The notes: generated from the sequence alone by a model not told the origin. Shown: positions 48,725-57,284, numbered from the stretch's first letter. The stretch is DNA of 64,000 bases from Deltaproteobacteria bacterium (GCA_016709225.1 JADJEE010000012.1:2709501-2773500), one strand, 5' to 3'. Made by a program: numbers and translations.

Positions 48725-49621
48725 ATGAACACCCGCGGCGAAGAAATTGCGGGTAGCGCCCTGTCGGCCGGGCGGCTTGCGCTCGTCGAGCACGTCCGAG
48801 CATGGGCCATGCGACACGGGCTCGACGCCGGCGCACGGCCGCGACAAGCGCTCGCGATCGCCACGTACGTCGAGCTGTGTGCGCCGCCCGGCGCCGCCCA
48901 CCACCACCTCGAGGTGCTCGCCGAGCTCACCGCGTTGTTCTTCCACCTCGACGACATCGGGGCCTCGGGGATCCACGCGCTCGCGCAGCTGCAGCAGCTG
49001 CCGGGGGTGGCGGCGTTCTTCGCCGGCTTCGACGCGCGCGTACATGGCTCGGCGCGCCATCGCGAGCGCCTGGTCGCGTCGTTCGAGATCTGGCTGGCCG
49101 CGATCGTCGAGGAGCTGCAGGTCGACTTCGCGACCGTCTCGGTGGCGCGACACTGGGATCTCCGCCGTCGCAACGCCTTCATCGATCCCTACGTCGATGG
49201 ATGGTTGGCGGTGCTCGAGCTCGAGCCGCCCCCGGCGCTCGCAGCCGAGCTCGCGCGCGCTCGGTTCGCGGCCCGCGACCTGATCATCTTGGCCAATGAT
49301 CTGGGCTCGTGGGAACGCGATCGCGTGCGCGACGGCGAGCTCGCCGATCCCAACCTCATCGCGACCCGGGCCCGCGAGGCCGCCAGCAGCGACGCCGAAG
49401 CCCTGGCGTGGATCGTCGCGCAGCACGACCGCATCGCCGGCGCCTGCACCGACGACCTGCTCGTGCTCGCCGGGTGTGGCGGCCCGGCGCGTCGTGTCGC
49501 CGCGCTGCTGTCGTCGATCGTGCGCGGCAACGTCGAGGCCATGCGACAGCTCGCCGATCGCTACGAAGGCGCCCGCGGGGTGCTCGATCGACTGCGGCTG
49601 CCGCCGCCTGTCGATGCGTAG
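48725..49621 (+). CDS. Class I terpene synthase
   Basis: 298 residues with the class I fold signs: an aspartate-rich motif LFFHLDDIGAS (Asp76, Asp77), the NSE-type metal motif NDLGSWERD (Asn191, Ser195, with Asp199 for the usual Glu) and a terminal RY pair in ADRYEG. It should ionise a prenyl diphosphate with Mg2+ and cyclise or quench the cation. GAGGAG ahead of the ATG is a strong ribosome site. With the class II-like gene upstream it may form a two-step terpene pathway. Confidence 0.8.
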   Translation: MNTRGEEIAGSALSAGRLALVEHVRAWAMRHGLDAGARPRQALAIATYVELCAPPGAAHHHLEVLAELTALFFHLDDIGASGIHALAQLQQLPGVAAFFAGFDARVHGSARHRERLVASFEIWLAAIVEELQVDFATVSVARHWDLRRRNAFIDPYVDGWLAVLELEPPPALAAELARARFAARDLIILANDLGSWERDRVRDGELADPNLIATRAREAASSDAEALAWIVAQHDRIAGACTDDLLVLAGCGGPARRVAALLSSIVRGNVEAMRQLADRYEGARGVLDRLRLPPPVDA

Positions 49622-49631
49622 TGTGCGGCCG

Positions 49632-50201
49632 CTACAGCAGCGGCAGCTGCGGCGGTGCGAGCCGTCGCATCGCCTCGGCCTCGACCTGCTCGAGCCAACG
49701 CTCGCGTTCGTGTGGCGCGAGTCGCAGCGCCGGCAGGCCGCGGCGATCGAGCTCGCGCTCGACGCGGTCGGCGACGGCGCGCTGGAATTCCGGGTCGGTC
49801 GCACGCAGGCCATCGGGGCTGGGCGCGTCGATCACCGGCACCATCACGAGCAGATCGTAGGTCGCCATCCACGCGTCGACGAGGGTCTCGAGGGGTGGTT
49901 GGCGGCCGGCGGCGAGCAGCAGGTAGACATAGTTGTCGAGCACGCTGCGATCGCACAGCACCACGGGGTAGCGCGCGGACGCGACGAGCTCCTCGGCGAG
50001 CTGGGTGTGGAGGATCCACGATTGCGAGGCGAGGCCGGTCTCGCGGTTGATCGGCAGCGGGCACCGACGCGCGACCTCGTGGACGATCTCCAGCACGACG
50101 TCGCGGGCCTTGAGCCGCGCGGCGAGCCCGTAGCACAGGGTGGTCTTGCCGACCCCGTGCGTGCCGATGAACGCCACCTTCAGCCGGGTCGAGTCGGTCA
50201 C
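49632..50201 (-). CDS. P-loop NTPase (AAA_28/NadR-like)
   Basis: 189 residues. Walker A is GTHGVGKTT (about 13-21), a DRS-type segment (LCDRSVLDNYVYL) is the likely Walker B and lid region. The fold resembles nucleoside or nicotinamide riboside kinases of the NadR C-terminal type. No substrate can be named. It starts at a GTG at 50201 and is convergent with the terpene synthase gene, ten bases apart. Confidence 0.8.
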   Translation of the reverse strand: MTDSTRLKVAFIGTHGVGKTTLCYGLAARLKARDVVLEIVHEVARRCPLPINRETGLASQSWILHTQLAEELVASARYPVVLCDRSVLDNYVYLLLAAGRQPPLETLVDAWMATYDLLVMVPVIDAPSPDGLRATDPEFQRAVADRVERELDRRGLPALRLAPHERERWLEQVEAEAMRRLAPPQLPLL

Positions 50202-50314
50202 CGCCGGGGATTGTAGGGCTTTGCTCCGCCGACGTGGCGGCCGCGCTGCCGCGCAGGGCGCTCCGGTGCCCAGCGGTGGACCGCGGCCGGGCGGTGCCCG
50301 TATAACTCGGCCGC

Positions 50315-51133
50315 GTGTCGGCGCTCCGAAGAGCCGGACTGATCCTGTTCTCGCTGTGGGCGTGGTCGGGCGGCTTTGCCTGGATGCTCGTCGGCGCCAC
50401 CATCACGCTGCTGATGCTGGTGGTGGGCCTGCCGTACCAGCGCGTGCACCTGTGGGTCACCGCGCCGATGTTCGTGCACGTGGTGCGCGTGTTCTCGGCC
50501 GCGCGCGTGCGCGTCCACTACCACCCGGGCTTCGATCCCGAGCAGCGCAGCGTGTTCCTGCAGAACCACGTCAACCTGCTCGACGGTCACCTCGCGTCAG
50601 CGGCGATTCCCCACGCGTTCTCGGGCCTGATGAACGCGTGGCAGTTCCACATCCCGATCTACGGCTGGCTGATGCGGCTTTCCAAGGGCATCGGTGTGCG
50701 CCGCACCGGTCGCGAGCGCATCATCATCGAGCTCAGTGAGGCGGCGCGGGAGCGCAAGCGCATCGGCATGTCGGTGCTGACCTTTCCCGAGGGCCATCGC
50801 ACCATCGACGGCAAGGTCCACGCATTCCGCCGCGGCGTCTTCTTGATGGCACGCAACGCCGACATGCCGGTGGTGCCGGTCGCCGCCCACGGCTTCTTCG
50901 AGGTCAACCGCAAGGGATCGTTCTTGATCCACCCCTGGCGGCGCGTCGACGTGCTCGTGGGGCCGCAGTTCCCGACCACGGGCTTGAGCGATGCGGAGGT
51001 CGGCGAGCTCGCCTCGCGCATGCAGGAGCTGGTGGCCTACGCGGTCGAGCACGGGCGCTGGCCCGAGTCGCTGCCCAGCGAAGTCTCGACCGTGCCCGCG
51101 GTCACCAGCGAAGCACGCTCGCGGCCCACGTGA
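50315..51133 (+). CDS. Glycerol-phosphate-type acyltransferase
   Basis: 272 residues from a GTG. Membrane helices at the N-terminus (LILFSLWAWSGGFAWMLVGATITLLMLVVGL) precede NHVNLLDGH (the HxxxxD acyltransferase motif), RRTGRER and FPEGHRTIDG, then VVPVAAHG. It is a PlsC-like enzyme, more divergent than the copy at 40141. It is tail to tail with fabH and overlaps it by 32 bases. Confidence 0.88.
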   Translation: MSALRRAGLILFSLWAWSGGFAWMLVGATITLLMLVVGLPYQRVHLWVTAPMFVHVVRVFSAARVRVHYHPGFDPEQRSVFLQNHVNLLDGHLASAAIPHAFSGLMNAWQFHIPIYGWLMRLSKGIGVRRTGRERIIIELSEAARERKRIGMSVLTFPEGHRTIDGKVHAFRRGVFLMARNADMPVVPVAAHGFFEVNRKGSFLIHPWRRVDVLVGPQFPTTGLSDAEVGELASRMQELVAYAVEHGRWPESLPSEVSTVPAVTSEARSRPT

Positions 51134-52079
51134 AGCCGGTGCCGAACGCGGTGGTGACGATGATGTCACCGTCGTGGATGCGGCCCTCGGTACGGGCTTC
51201 GTGCAGCGCGACCGGGATCGTCGCGGCCGACATGTTGCCGTACTTGTGCAGCACCGAGTACATCTTCTCGCGTGGGATGCCGCAGCGCTCGCGTGCGGCC
51301 TCCATGATGCGCATGTTGGCCTGGTGCGGCACCATCAGCGTGACGTCGTCGGCGGTCACGTCGGCGTCCTTCATCGCCTGCACCGCGGCCGAGCTCATTG
51401 CCACCACCGCGTGCTTGAACACGGTGTTGCCCTCCATGTGCACCGTGTGCGCCGAGGCTTCGACGGTCTCGTGGGTCGCCGGCATGCGCGAGCCACCCGC
51501 CGGCTGGTAGAGGATCGGTGCGAGGTTGCCATCGGCGCCCCAGTTCGACGCGATGACGCCCGAGCGGCCGTCACCCGGCGTCACGATCGCCGCGCCGGCG
51601 CCGTCGCCGAACAGCACACACGTGCCGCGGTCGCGCCAGTTCACGACCTTGCTCATGACCTCGCCGCCGACCACGGCGATGCGGCGCATGCCGCCGGCCA
51701 CCAGCGCGGTCGCGAGCTCGAGGCCGTAGAGGAAGCCGCTGCAGCCCGCACTCACGTCGAGCGCCGGCATGCCCTTGATGCCGAGCTTGTGTTGCACCCA
51801 GCACGCGGTCGAGGGGAACAGCGTATCGGTGGTGGAGGTGGCGACGATGAGGCCGTCGAGTGCCGACGGATCGAGATCCGCGTTCTCGCAGGCCGCACGC
51901 ACCGCCTCGGCGCAGAGGTCCGAGGTGGCGACCGAGGGATCTGCGATGCGTCGCTCGGCGATGCCGGTGCGCTCTCGGATCCACTCGTCCGAGGTGTCGA
52001 CCGTGGTCTCCAGCTCGGCGTTGGTGACCACGCGACTCGGCAACGCGATGCCGGTTCCAACGAGCTTGATTGCCTTCAA
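51102..52079 (-). CDS. fabH: 3-oxoacyl-ACP synthase III
   Basis: 325 residues, the normal FabH size. The catalytic triad is Cys113 (SAGCSGFLYGL), His252 (VPHQANMRI) and Asn282 (KYGNMSAATIP). It condenses acetyl- or branched acyl-CoA with malonyl-ACP to start fatty acid synthesis. The start is a TTG at 52079 (KAIKLVGTG follows); no ATG is available in frame upstream. It stands outside any fab cluster, so it may be a second copy with special primers, as in lineages that make branched fatty acids. Confidence 0.93.
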   Translation of the reverse strand: MKAIKLVGTGIALPSRVVTNAELETTVDTSDEWIRERTGIAERRIADPSVATSDLCAEAVRAACENADLDPSALDGLIVATSTTDTLFPSTACWVQHKLGIKGMPALDVSAGCSGFLYGLELATALVAGGMRRIAVVGGEVMSKVVNWRDRGTCVLFGDGAGAAIVTPGDGRSGVIASNWGADGNLAPILYQPAGGSRMPATHETVEASAHTVHMEGNTVFKHAVVAMSSAAVQAMKDADVTADDVTLMVPHQANMRIMEAARERCGIPREKMYSVLHKYGNMSAATIPVALHEARTEGRIHDGDIIVTTAFGTGFTWAASVLRW

Positions 52080-52392
52080 AACCGCCCCATACGCCCCGAA
52101 TTGCAGGGCGCTCCGATCCGCGTCCCCAGTACCGCACCGTCGCGGCGACGGTCAACCCAAAGGACCCCATCGTCGTCGGTGTGCACGCGTCTTCGCAGGT
52201 GTGAACGCGAGCGAGCACCTCTCGAAATTTACGGCGGACGCGTGGGAACTTTCGACCGCAGGCTGGCGTCACGGTCAGGCTGTGGAGCTGCCCCCCGACG
52301 GTTTCCCCCCCTCGGCGTCCCCGCGTGTGACCGCGCCATCGAGCTGCGATCCGGCCTCGTCGGAGGCGAGCGCCGCGACCGACGACACGGCC
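52080..52392. other. 313-base divergent intergenic region
   Basis: This holds the upstream regions of fabH (minus) and the J-like gene (plus). A GTG at 52282 is in frame with the plus-strand gene and would add a Pro/Ser/Ala-rich leader of 37 residues. A short AT-richer patch (CTCGAAATTTACG, about 52211-52223) is the only candidate promoter spot; no convincing -35/-10 pair is seen. Confidence 0.6.
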
Positions 52393-52722
52393 ATGGCGCA
52401 GCGGTTCACGGCCGATCCGTTCCACGTGCTGACGGCCCCGTTGTCCGCGAGCGCGCACGATCTGGTGCGTCGCGCCGCGGCGCTGCTCGAGGCGATTGCG
52501 CGCGGCGAGCCGGGCAGCGCCCGCTACCCGACGCCGCTGGGCGAACGGACCCGCGACGCGGAGGTGGTGCGCGCCGCGATCGACGAGCTGCGCGATCGCG
52601 AGGAGCGGATCGTGCACGAAGTGTGGGCGAGACTGCCGGTTCGATCACAGCCCGTGAGGCCCCCGGTGGCCCCCGGACCCTGGGCTGCGTGCGAGCGTGC
52701 CTTCGGGTGGAGGGGCCGATGA
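52393..52722 (+). CDS. Degenerate J-domain-like protein
   Basis: 109 residues. FHVLTAPLSASAHDLVRRAAALL, a loop with RYPTPLGERTRDAEVVRAAIDELRDREERIVHEVW, matches the helix pattern of J-like domains found in uncharacterised myxobacterial operons, but the HPD tripeptide is absent, so Hsp70 stimulation is unlikely. The stop overlaps the start of the next gene (ATGA). An alternative GTG start at 52282 would add a low-complexity leader. Confidence 0.6.
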   Translation: MAQRFTADPFHVLTAPLSASAHDLVRRAAALLEAIARGEPGSARYPTPLGERTRDAEVVRAAIDELRDREERIVHEVWARLPVRSQPVRPPVAPGPWAACERAFGWRGR

Positions 52723-54239
52723 CCGAGACGTTGGTGGTGTTGCTCTCGGTGGCGGTGTGCGTCGGGATCGGGATCTCGCCGCTGGCGTCGATCGCGACCG
52801 TCGATCCGCAGGGGCCGACCGCCCGCGCGATGCGTCGCGCGGAGCAGCAGTTCGCGGCCGCCGTGATGCTGGCCGCGACCTGCTCGCTGGTGACGCTGTG
52901 GGTGTTCGGCAAATCCGGCGAGGCCTTCTGGCCGCTGCTGCTGTTGCTCGCGGGCGCGGTGCCGTTGGTCCATCCGTGGCTGCTCGCGCGCTACCTCTTC
53001 GTGCCGCTCGGCGCGGTGCGCAGCGCCTACGTGGCCGGGCGACTCGCCGGGCATCCGTGGTTTCGCGATCCGGTCGGCGGTGCCGTGCTCACCGGGGTGC
53101 TCGCGTCGATGCGGCGTCGTCGCCACGATCCCAGGCGTGCGCAGTGGCTTCGACATCACCTCGACGGCGCGCGTGTCGGCGGTGCAGGGGTGGTCGCGCT
53201 CGGGCTGCTCGCCGCCGATGCCGGCGATCGCGAGACCGCGCGGGTGATCCTCGGCAGCCTCGACGAGATCGAGCCCGAGATCTGCCCGCCGCTCGCCCGC
53301 ACGATCGCGCTCGACTGGTTGGTGGCCGACGCGGCCCGGCGCGGTGCCTGGCACGAGCTGGTCGAGCGCGTGAGCGACGACCCGTTCCCGACCCGCACCA
53401 CGCGCTTCATCGGTGCGTGCGCGCGCCGCATGCTCGGCGAGTCGATCTCGCGACGCTCGATCTTCTGGTCGTGGCTCGGCGTGCCGCGGCGCCTGCGAAC
53501 CGTGCCGCTGCTGTGGTCGGCGCTGCGACGCCCGCGAACACCGGCGCCGGCGATCCTCGACGCCGAGCTGTCGCAGCAGGCCGCCAACGGTGGCACCGAG
53601 CCGACCCTCACCGCGCTGGCGCTGCACGCCGAGGTGGCCGCGATCCCCACCACGCAGCCGGTCGCGGTCGCGGTGGTCGAGCGGCTCGCCGACGCCTGGG
53701 ACCTCGCGCTCGGCGACTTCGAGCTGCGCGGGCAGGTGCGACGCCGCGGCGAGGCCCTGCTGCTCGACACCCCCGGCGAGCTGCTCGTGGCCCGGCTGCA
53801 GCGCGCGGTCGCCCGCGATCTCGCGCACCTCATGGCCCAGTGCGGGCGCGAGTCGACCCGACTCATGCGCTCGACCGGCATCCTCCGTCGCGCGCGCGAC
53901 ATCCACTTCGAGGAGACCATCGAGCACCTCACGCATGCGTGTGCCGAGCTGGGCCGCCGACGCGATGCCGCGTGGCTGCCGAGCGAGGCGTGGGTGCGAT
54001 GGGTCCGCATGCGGCGGGCCTACCTGGTTGCAGTCGTGCCGCTCGACCTCGAGCAGCGCGCGGTGGTCTACGCCGCGGTCGAGCAGGAGGTGCGGCAGAC
54101 CGCCGCCTGGCTGTGGAACGATCGCCGCGAGCGCGGCCTCGCCCATGCCATGTGCCTGTTCCTGCTGGCCGAGGCCGAGCACGTGAAGGACGCCGAGGCT
54201 GCGGCCTACTACCGCCACAACGTCGTCGTCGGCCTGTGA
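52719..54239 (+). CDS. Membrane protein with long cytoplasmic helical region, unknown function
   Basis: 506 residues. Three N-terminal membrane helices (LVVLLSVAVCVGIGISPLA, AAAVMLAATCSLVTLWVF, LLLLLAGAVPLVHPWLLARYL) are followed by about 400 residues of charged helices without recognised motifs. The gene overlaps the J-like gene (ATGA) and the next small gene (TGATG), so the three proteins are made together and probably act as a complex. Confidence 0.78.
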   Translation: MTETLVVLLSVAVCVGIGISPLASIATVDPQGPTARAMRRAEQQFAAAVMLAATCSLVTLWVFGKSGEAFWPLLLLLAGAVPLVHPWLLARYLFVPLGAVRSAYVAGRLAGHPWFRDPVGGAVLTGVLASMRRRRHDPRRAQWLRHHLDGARVGGAGVVALGLLAADAGDRETARVILGSLDEIEPEICPPLARTIALDWLVADAARRGAWHELVERVSDDPFPTRTTRFIGACARRMLGESISRRSIFWSWLGVPRRLRTVPLLWSALRRPRTPAPAILDAELSQQAANGGTEPTLTALALHAEVAAIPTTQPVAVAVVERLADAWDLALGDFELRGQVRRRGEALLLDTPGELLVARLQRAVARDLAHLMAQCGRESTRLMRSTGILRRARDIHFEETIEHLTHACAELGRRRDAAWLPSEAWVRWVRMRRAYLVAVVPLDLEQRAVVYAAVEQEVRQTAAWLWNDRRERGLAHAMCLFLLAEAEHVKDAEAAAYYRHNVVVGL

Positions 54240-54562
54240 TGTCGACGATCATCGTCGGTGCCAGATCGACCTGGAAATTCTTCGCTGCCCGGCGTCCAAG
54301 CTCCAGGCCGATGCAGGTGCACACCCTGGGCGCCCCCGAGCGGCGCATGTTGCTCGAGATGCTCGCCGGCGAACGTGCGGGCGAAGACATGATGCGCGTG
54401 GGCGACCGCTTCGGCCGCAGCGACATCGCCCGACGACTGTGCGAGCTCGACATGTCGGTGTGGGCCGACGACGACCACCTCGAGCTGACGTGGGAGGGGC
54501 GTTGGGTCGCCGAGATCCTCGCGAGCCACCTGGTGCGCTCCCAGCACCGTGACGCGGCGTAG
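54239..54562 (+). CDS. Small helical protein, unknown function
   Basis: 107 residues. The segment APERRMLLEMLAGERAGEDMM plus LELTWEGRWVAEILASHL looks like a small winged-helix-like fold but without clear family. It starts in the TGATG overlap with the upstream gene; an ATG at 54311 is also possible. Third member of the coupled set starting at 52393. Confidence 0.6.
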   Translation: MSTIIVGARSTWKFFAARRPSSRPMQVHTLGAPERRMLLEMLAGERAGEDMMRVGDRFGRSDIARRLCELDMSVWADDDHLELTWEGRWVAEILASHLVRSQHRDAA

Positions 54563-54616
54563 CTCGCAAAACTCGACCGCCCGGATCCGCTCGGCTAGGC
54601 TCCGAGGCCGACCCCC

Positions 54617-55084
54617 GTGGACGGCATCGCACTCATCGCGTTCGACATCGACGGCACGCTGACCGACGCCACGACGTGGTGGGGCGGCGAGTCGACCGGG
54701 TGGCTGCAGCGCTACAGCGTGCGCGACGGCGAGGCGATCCTGCGAATGTCCAAGCGGCTGCACGTGCTGCCGCTGTCCCGCAACCAGACCGCCAGCGCGC
54801 GCGAGCGCATGGCGGGGCTGAAGCTCGACGGTCGCTGGCTCGGGGTCCGCAGCAAGCTCGAGTCGCTGACCGAGATCTGTCGCGAGTACGCGATCGAGCG
54901 CCGGCAGGTCTGCTTCGTGGGCGATGGCCCCGAGGACGCCGACGTGTTCGCGCAGGTCGGGCTCGGTTGCGCGGTCGCAGACGCGCATCCCAAGGCGCTC
55001 GCGGCCGCGCACCGGGTGCTGCGCGCCAGGGGTGGCGAGCGCGTGATGGAGGAGCTCGAGGCGTTGTTGGAGGTGAGCCCGTGA
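54617..55084 (+). CDS. KdsC-like HAD phosphatase
   Basis: 155 residues from a GTG. HAD motifs: FDIDGTLTD (nucleophile Asp and acid Asp), LSRNQT (Ser/Thr), and GDGPEDADVFAQVG (acidic pair). The YSVRDGEAI segment and short C0-type cap match the KdsC/NeuNAc-9-phosphatase group. It would remove phosphate from a sugar acid such as KDO-8-phosphate, or a related sugar. Its stop overlaps the GTG of anmK (GTGA), which suggests a link to cell-wall sugar metabolism. Confidence 0.82.
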   Translation: MDGIALIAFDIDGTLTDATTWWGGESTGWLQRYSVRDGEAILRMSKRLHVLPLSRNQTASARERMAGLKLDGRWLGVRSKLESLTEICREYAIERRQVCFVGDGPEDADVFAQVGLGCAVADAHPKALAAAHRVLRARGGERVMEELEALLEVSP

Positions 55085-56190
55085 GTGCCGTCCGAGCGAT
55101 CGGCCTGATGAGCGGGACCTCGTGCGATGGCGTCGACGCGCTGCTCGTCGAGCTCGCCCACGTCGACGAGCGCCACGAGCCGCGCGTGCTCGGCCACAGT
55201 CACGTGCCCTTTCCAGCCCAGCTCCGTGCCGAGCTGCGTGATCCGACCGAGCTCACGCTGCGTCGCGTCGCCGAGCTGCACTTCGAGCTGCCGCAGCTGT
55301 ACCACGCTGCGGTGCAGGGGCTGCCGCAGTGGCGCAGTGCGGCCGTGTGCGGCATGCATGGCCAGACCGTGTGGCACGCCCCGCCGTCGCATGGCGTGCC
55401 GGTGTCGAACACGCTGCAGCTGGGCTCGAGCGGCACGCTCGCGCACCTGCTGGGCATGCCGGTGGTGGGTGACATGCGCGGCGCCGACCTGGCGCGCGGT
55501 GGCGAGGGTGCCCCGATCGCGCCGTTCTCCCACTGGTTCTTCACGCCGCCGTCGTCGCGCACGCGGCTGGTCGTCAACGTCGGCGGCATCGCGAACTACA
55601 CCTGCGTCACGCCCGAGGTCGAGCACGTGACCGCGGCCGACGTCGGGCCCGGCATGATGATCACCGACGCGCTCGCGCGGCACGTCTCGCGCGGCGCCCT
55701 CGACTGCGACCACGACGGCGAGCTGTCGGAGGGCGGCGACATCGATCGCGCGGTGGTCGACTTCATCCTCGGTCACCCGTTCTTTCGGCGCGCCGCACCG
55801 CGCTCGACCGGGCGTGAAGACTTCGGCGGTGGCTTCGTGGCCGCGCTGCTGGTGCGCTTCGGCGGCCTCGAAGGCGCGACGCTGCTGCGCTCGAGCCTGT
55901 GGGCGACCGCGACCGCGATCGTGCAGGCCGCTCGCGAGCAGGCCCGCCCGATCGACGAGATCCTGCTCACCGGCGGCGGCGCGCGGCATCCGGGCCTGCG
56001 CGAGATGGTCGCCGAGCAGGCCGCGCCGATCCCCGTGCTCGTACACGACGCCGGCGTGTTCGCGCCCGAGCACCACGAGCCGGCCGCGATGGCGTTGATC
56101 GCCGCACGCACACTGGCGCGTTTGCCGAGCTCGCTGCCGCGGGTGACGGGTGCGCGCGAGGCCGCGATCCTCGGCCACGTGCACTGGTGA
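55081..56190 (+). CDS. anmK: Anhydro-N-acetylmuramic acid kinase
   Basis: 369 residues, normal for AnmK. Conserved parts are GLMSGTSCDGVDA, CGMHGQTVWHAP, LARGGEGAPIAPF, VVNVGGIAN, GPGMMITDAL and LLTGGGARHP, which together form the ASKHA ATP- and sugar-binding site. It converts anhydroMurNAc and ATP to MurNAc-6-phosphate in peptidoglycan recycling. Start at GTG 55081, overlapping the stop of the HAD phosphatase gene. Confidence 0.95.
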   Translation: MSAVRAIGLMSGTSCDGVDALLVELAHVDERHEPRVLGHSHVPFPAQLRAELRDPTELTLRRVAELHFELPQLYHAAVQGLPQWRSAAVCGMHGQTVWHAPPSHGVPVSNTLQLGSSGTLAHLLGMPVVGDMRGADLARGGEGAPIAPFSHWFFTPPSSRTRLVVNVGGIANYTCVTPEVEHVTAADVGPGMMITDALARHVSRGALDCDHDGELSEGGDIDRAVVDFILGHPFFRRAAPRSTGREDFGGGFVAALLVRFGGLEGATLLRSSLWATATAIVQAAREQARPIDEILLTGGGARHPGLREMVAEQAAPIPVLVHDAGVFAPEHHEPAAMALIAARTLARLPSSLPRVTGAREAAILGHVHW

Positions 56191-56269
56191 CGTCCGTCGG
56201 CGGCACGGCGCCTTGCGGAGTCGCGGCCATGACGGCGGTCTGACCCACCACAATCCCTGTGTCGAGGTA

Positions 56270-56533
56270 CTAGCGGGACAGTTGCGCCGCAAGGCGCACG
56301 AGCGCGTCTTCGTCGAGCGTCTCGGCGTCGTCGCTCGCGAGCCCGCGCACGGCTCGAACCATCGCGGCGAAACGGCCGCCGAAGCGCTCGCAGACATCGC
56401 ACCCAGCCACGTGGGCCTCGACCGCACGGCGACGGGGTTCGTCGAGCTCGCCGTCGATGAACTCGCCGAGCAGCTCGAGCACCTGCGAGCAGCGCAGGCC
56501 CGCGACCTCGCGGTCGGTGGCGATCGTCGTCAT
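56270..56533 (-). CDS. Zinc-finger anti-sigma factor
   Basis: 87 residues. The zinc-binding HxxxCxxC motif is HVAGCDVC, preceded by the helix CSQVLELLGEFIDGELD, typical of ZAS-domain anti-sigma factors (RsrA/ChrR-like). No membrane segment, so it is a cytoplasmic regulator, often redox- or metal-responsive. It overlaps the sigma gene upstream by ATGA and should bind that sigma. Confidence 0.88.
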   Translation of the reverse strand: MTTIATDREVAGLRCSQVLELLGEFIDGELDEPRRRAVEAHVAGCDVCERFGGRFAAMVRAVRGLASDDAETLDEDALVRLAAQLSR

Positions 56534-57099
56534 GGCTGTCCTCCGGCTTTGGTCAGCGCCGCCAGCAGCTGCAGGCGTGCGCGGTGGAGTCGACTCTTCA
56601 TCGCGCCGACCGAGATCCCCAGCGCGTCCGCGACCTGCTCGCTCGATTGCCCCTCGAGGTCGCGCAGCACGACGAGCTCGCGCATGTCGGGCTCGAGGGT
56701 GTCGAGTGCGGCCCACACCGCGGCGCGATCGATCTCGCTGCCGAGCTCGTCCTCGGGCGTGCGACCCCAGCCGGCCGCGACCCCGAGCTCGAGCAGCGAC
56801 GGCAGCTCGCGTGCGTGGCTGTCGTTGCGCGCGCGTCGGCGGGCCGCGTTGCGCGTGATGCTCGAGAGCCACGCGCGTAGCTCGGCGTCGGTCTGCCCGC
56901 GGAAGCCTGCGAGCGCGCGATGGGCCGCGAGGAAGGCCTCTTGCCACGCGTCGTCGGCCGCGGCGTCGTTGCCCGCGATCGCCCGCGCGATGCGGCGCAT
57001 CGCGGGGCCGTGCCGACGCACGAGCTGCTCGAACGCCGCGCCATCGCCGGCCTTCGCGGCGACGATCAGCTCGGCTTCGGATGACGCGTGACCGGACAC
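56530..57099 (-). CDS. ECF-type RNA polymerase sigma factor
   Basis: 189 residues from a GTG. Region 2: FEQLVRRHGPAMRRIARAI, DDAWQEAFLAAHRAL, FRGQTDAELRAWLSSITRNAARR. Region 4: GQSSEQVADALGISVGAMKSRLHRAR. It is of the common RpoE type, unlike the kinase-linked ECF pair elsewhere in the window. Its start overlaps the end of the small membrane protein gene by 34 bases, and its end overlaps the anti-sigma gene. Confidence 0.92.
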   Translation of the reverse strand: MSGHASSEAELIVAAKAGDGAAFEQLVRRHGPAMRRIARAIAGNDAAADDAWQEAFLAAHRALAGFRGQTDAELRAWLSSITRNAARRRARNDSHARELPSLLELGVAAGWGRTPEDELGSEIDRAAVWAALDTLEPDMRELVVLRDLEGQSSEQVADALGISVGAMKSRLHRARLQLLAALTKAGGQP

Positions 57100-57284
57100 G
57101 TGCTCAGACCGAACGCAGTGTAGAGCGGGCAGCTCCCGATGAGGCCGGTCGCGAGCAGCACCAGGCCCAACCAGCCCCAGGGCGTCTGTGGACCGACGAA
57201 CACGAGGGCCAGCAGTGTCGCACCGCCGACGATGCGCACGACTCGTTCGATGGGATGCTCGTTGTTGGGCAGCAGCTTGTTCAT
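57066..57284 (-). CDS. DUF2892/YgaP-type inner membrane protein
   Basis: 72 residues with two membrane helices (IVGGATLLALVFVG and WLGLVLLATGLIGSCPLYTAFG) and the family sequence CPLYTAFGLSTC. A strong ribosome site (CGGAGGACACC) precedes the ATG at 57284. Proteins of this family often accompany rhodanese or sulfur-redox genes. As first gene of the operon with the sigma and anti-sigma genes it may be a target or a sensor partner. Confidence 0.88.
   Translation of the reverse strand: MNKLLPNNEHPIERVVRIVGGATLLALVFVGPQTPWGWLGLVLLATGLIGSCPLYTAFGLSTCPVTRHPKPS

Noticed and set aside
48725..49621. Polyprenyl synthetase or squalene/phytoene synthase
   Set aside because: There is a single Asp-rich motif and an NSE-type motif, which fits class I terpene synthases and not the two DDxxD motifs of prenyl synthases.
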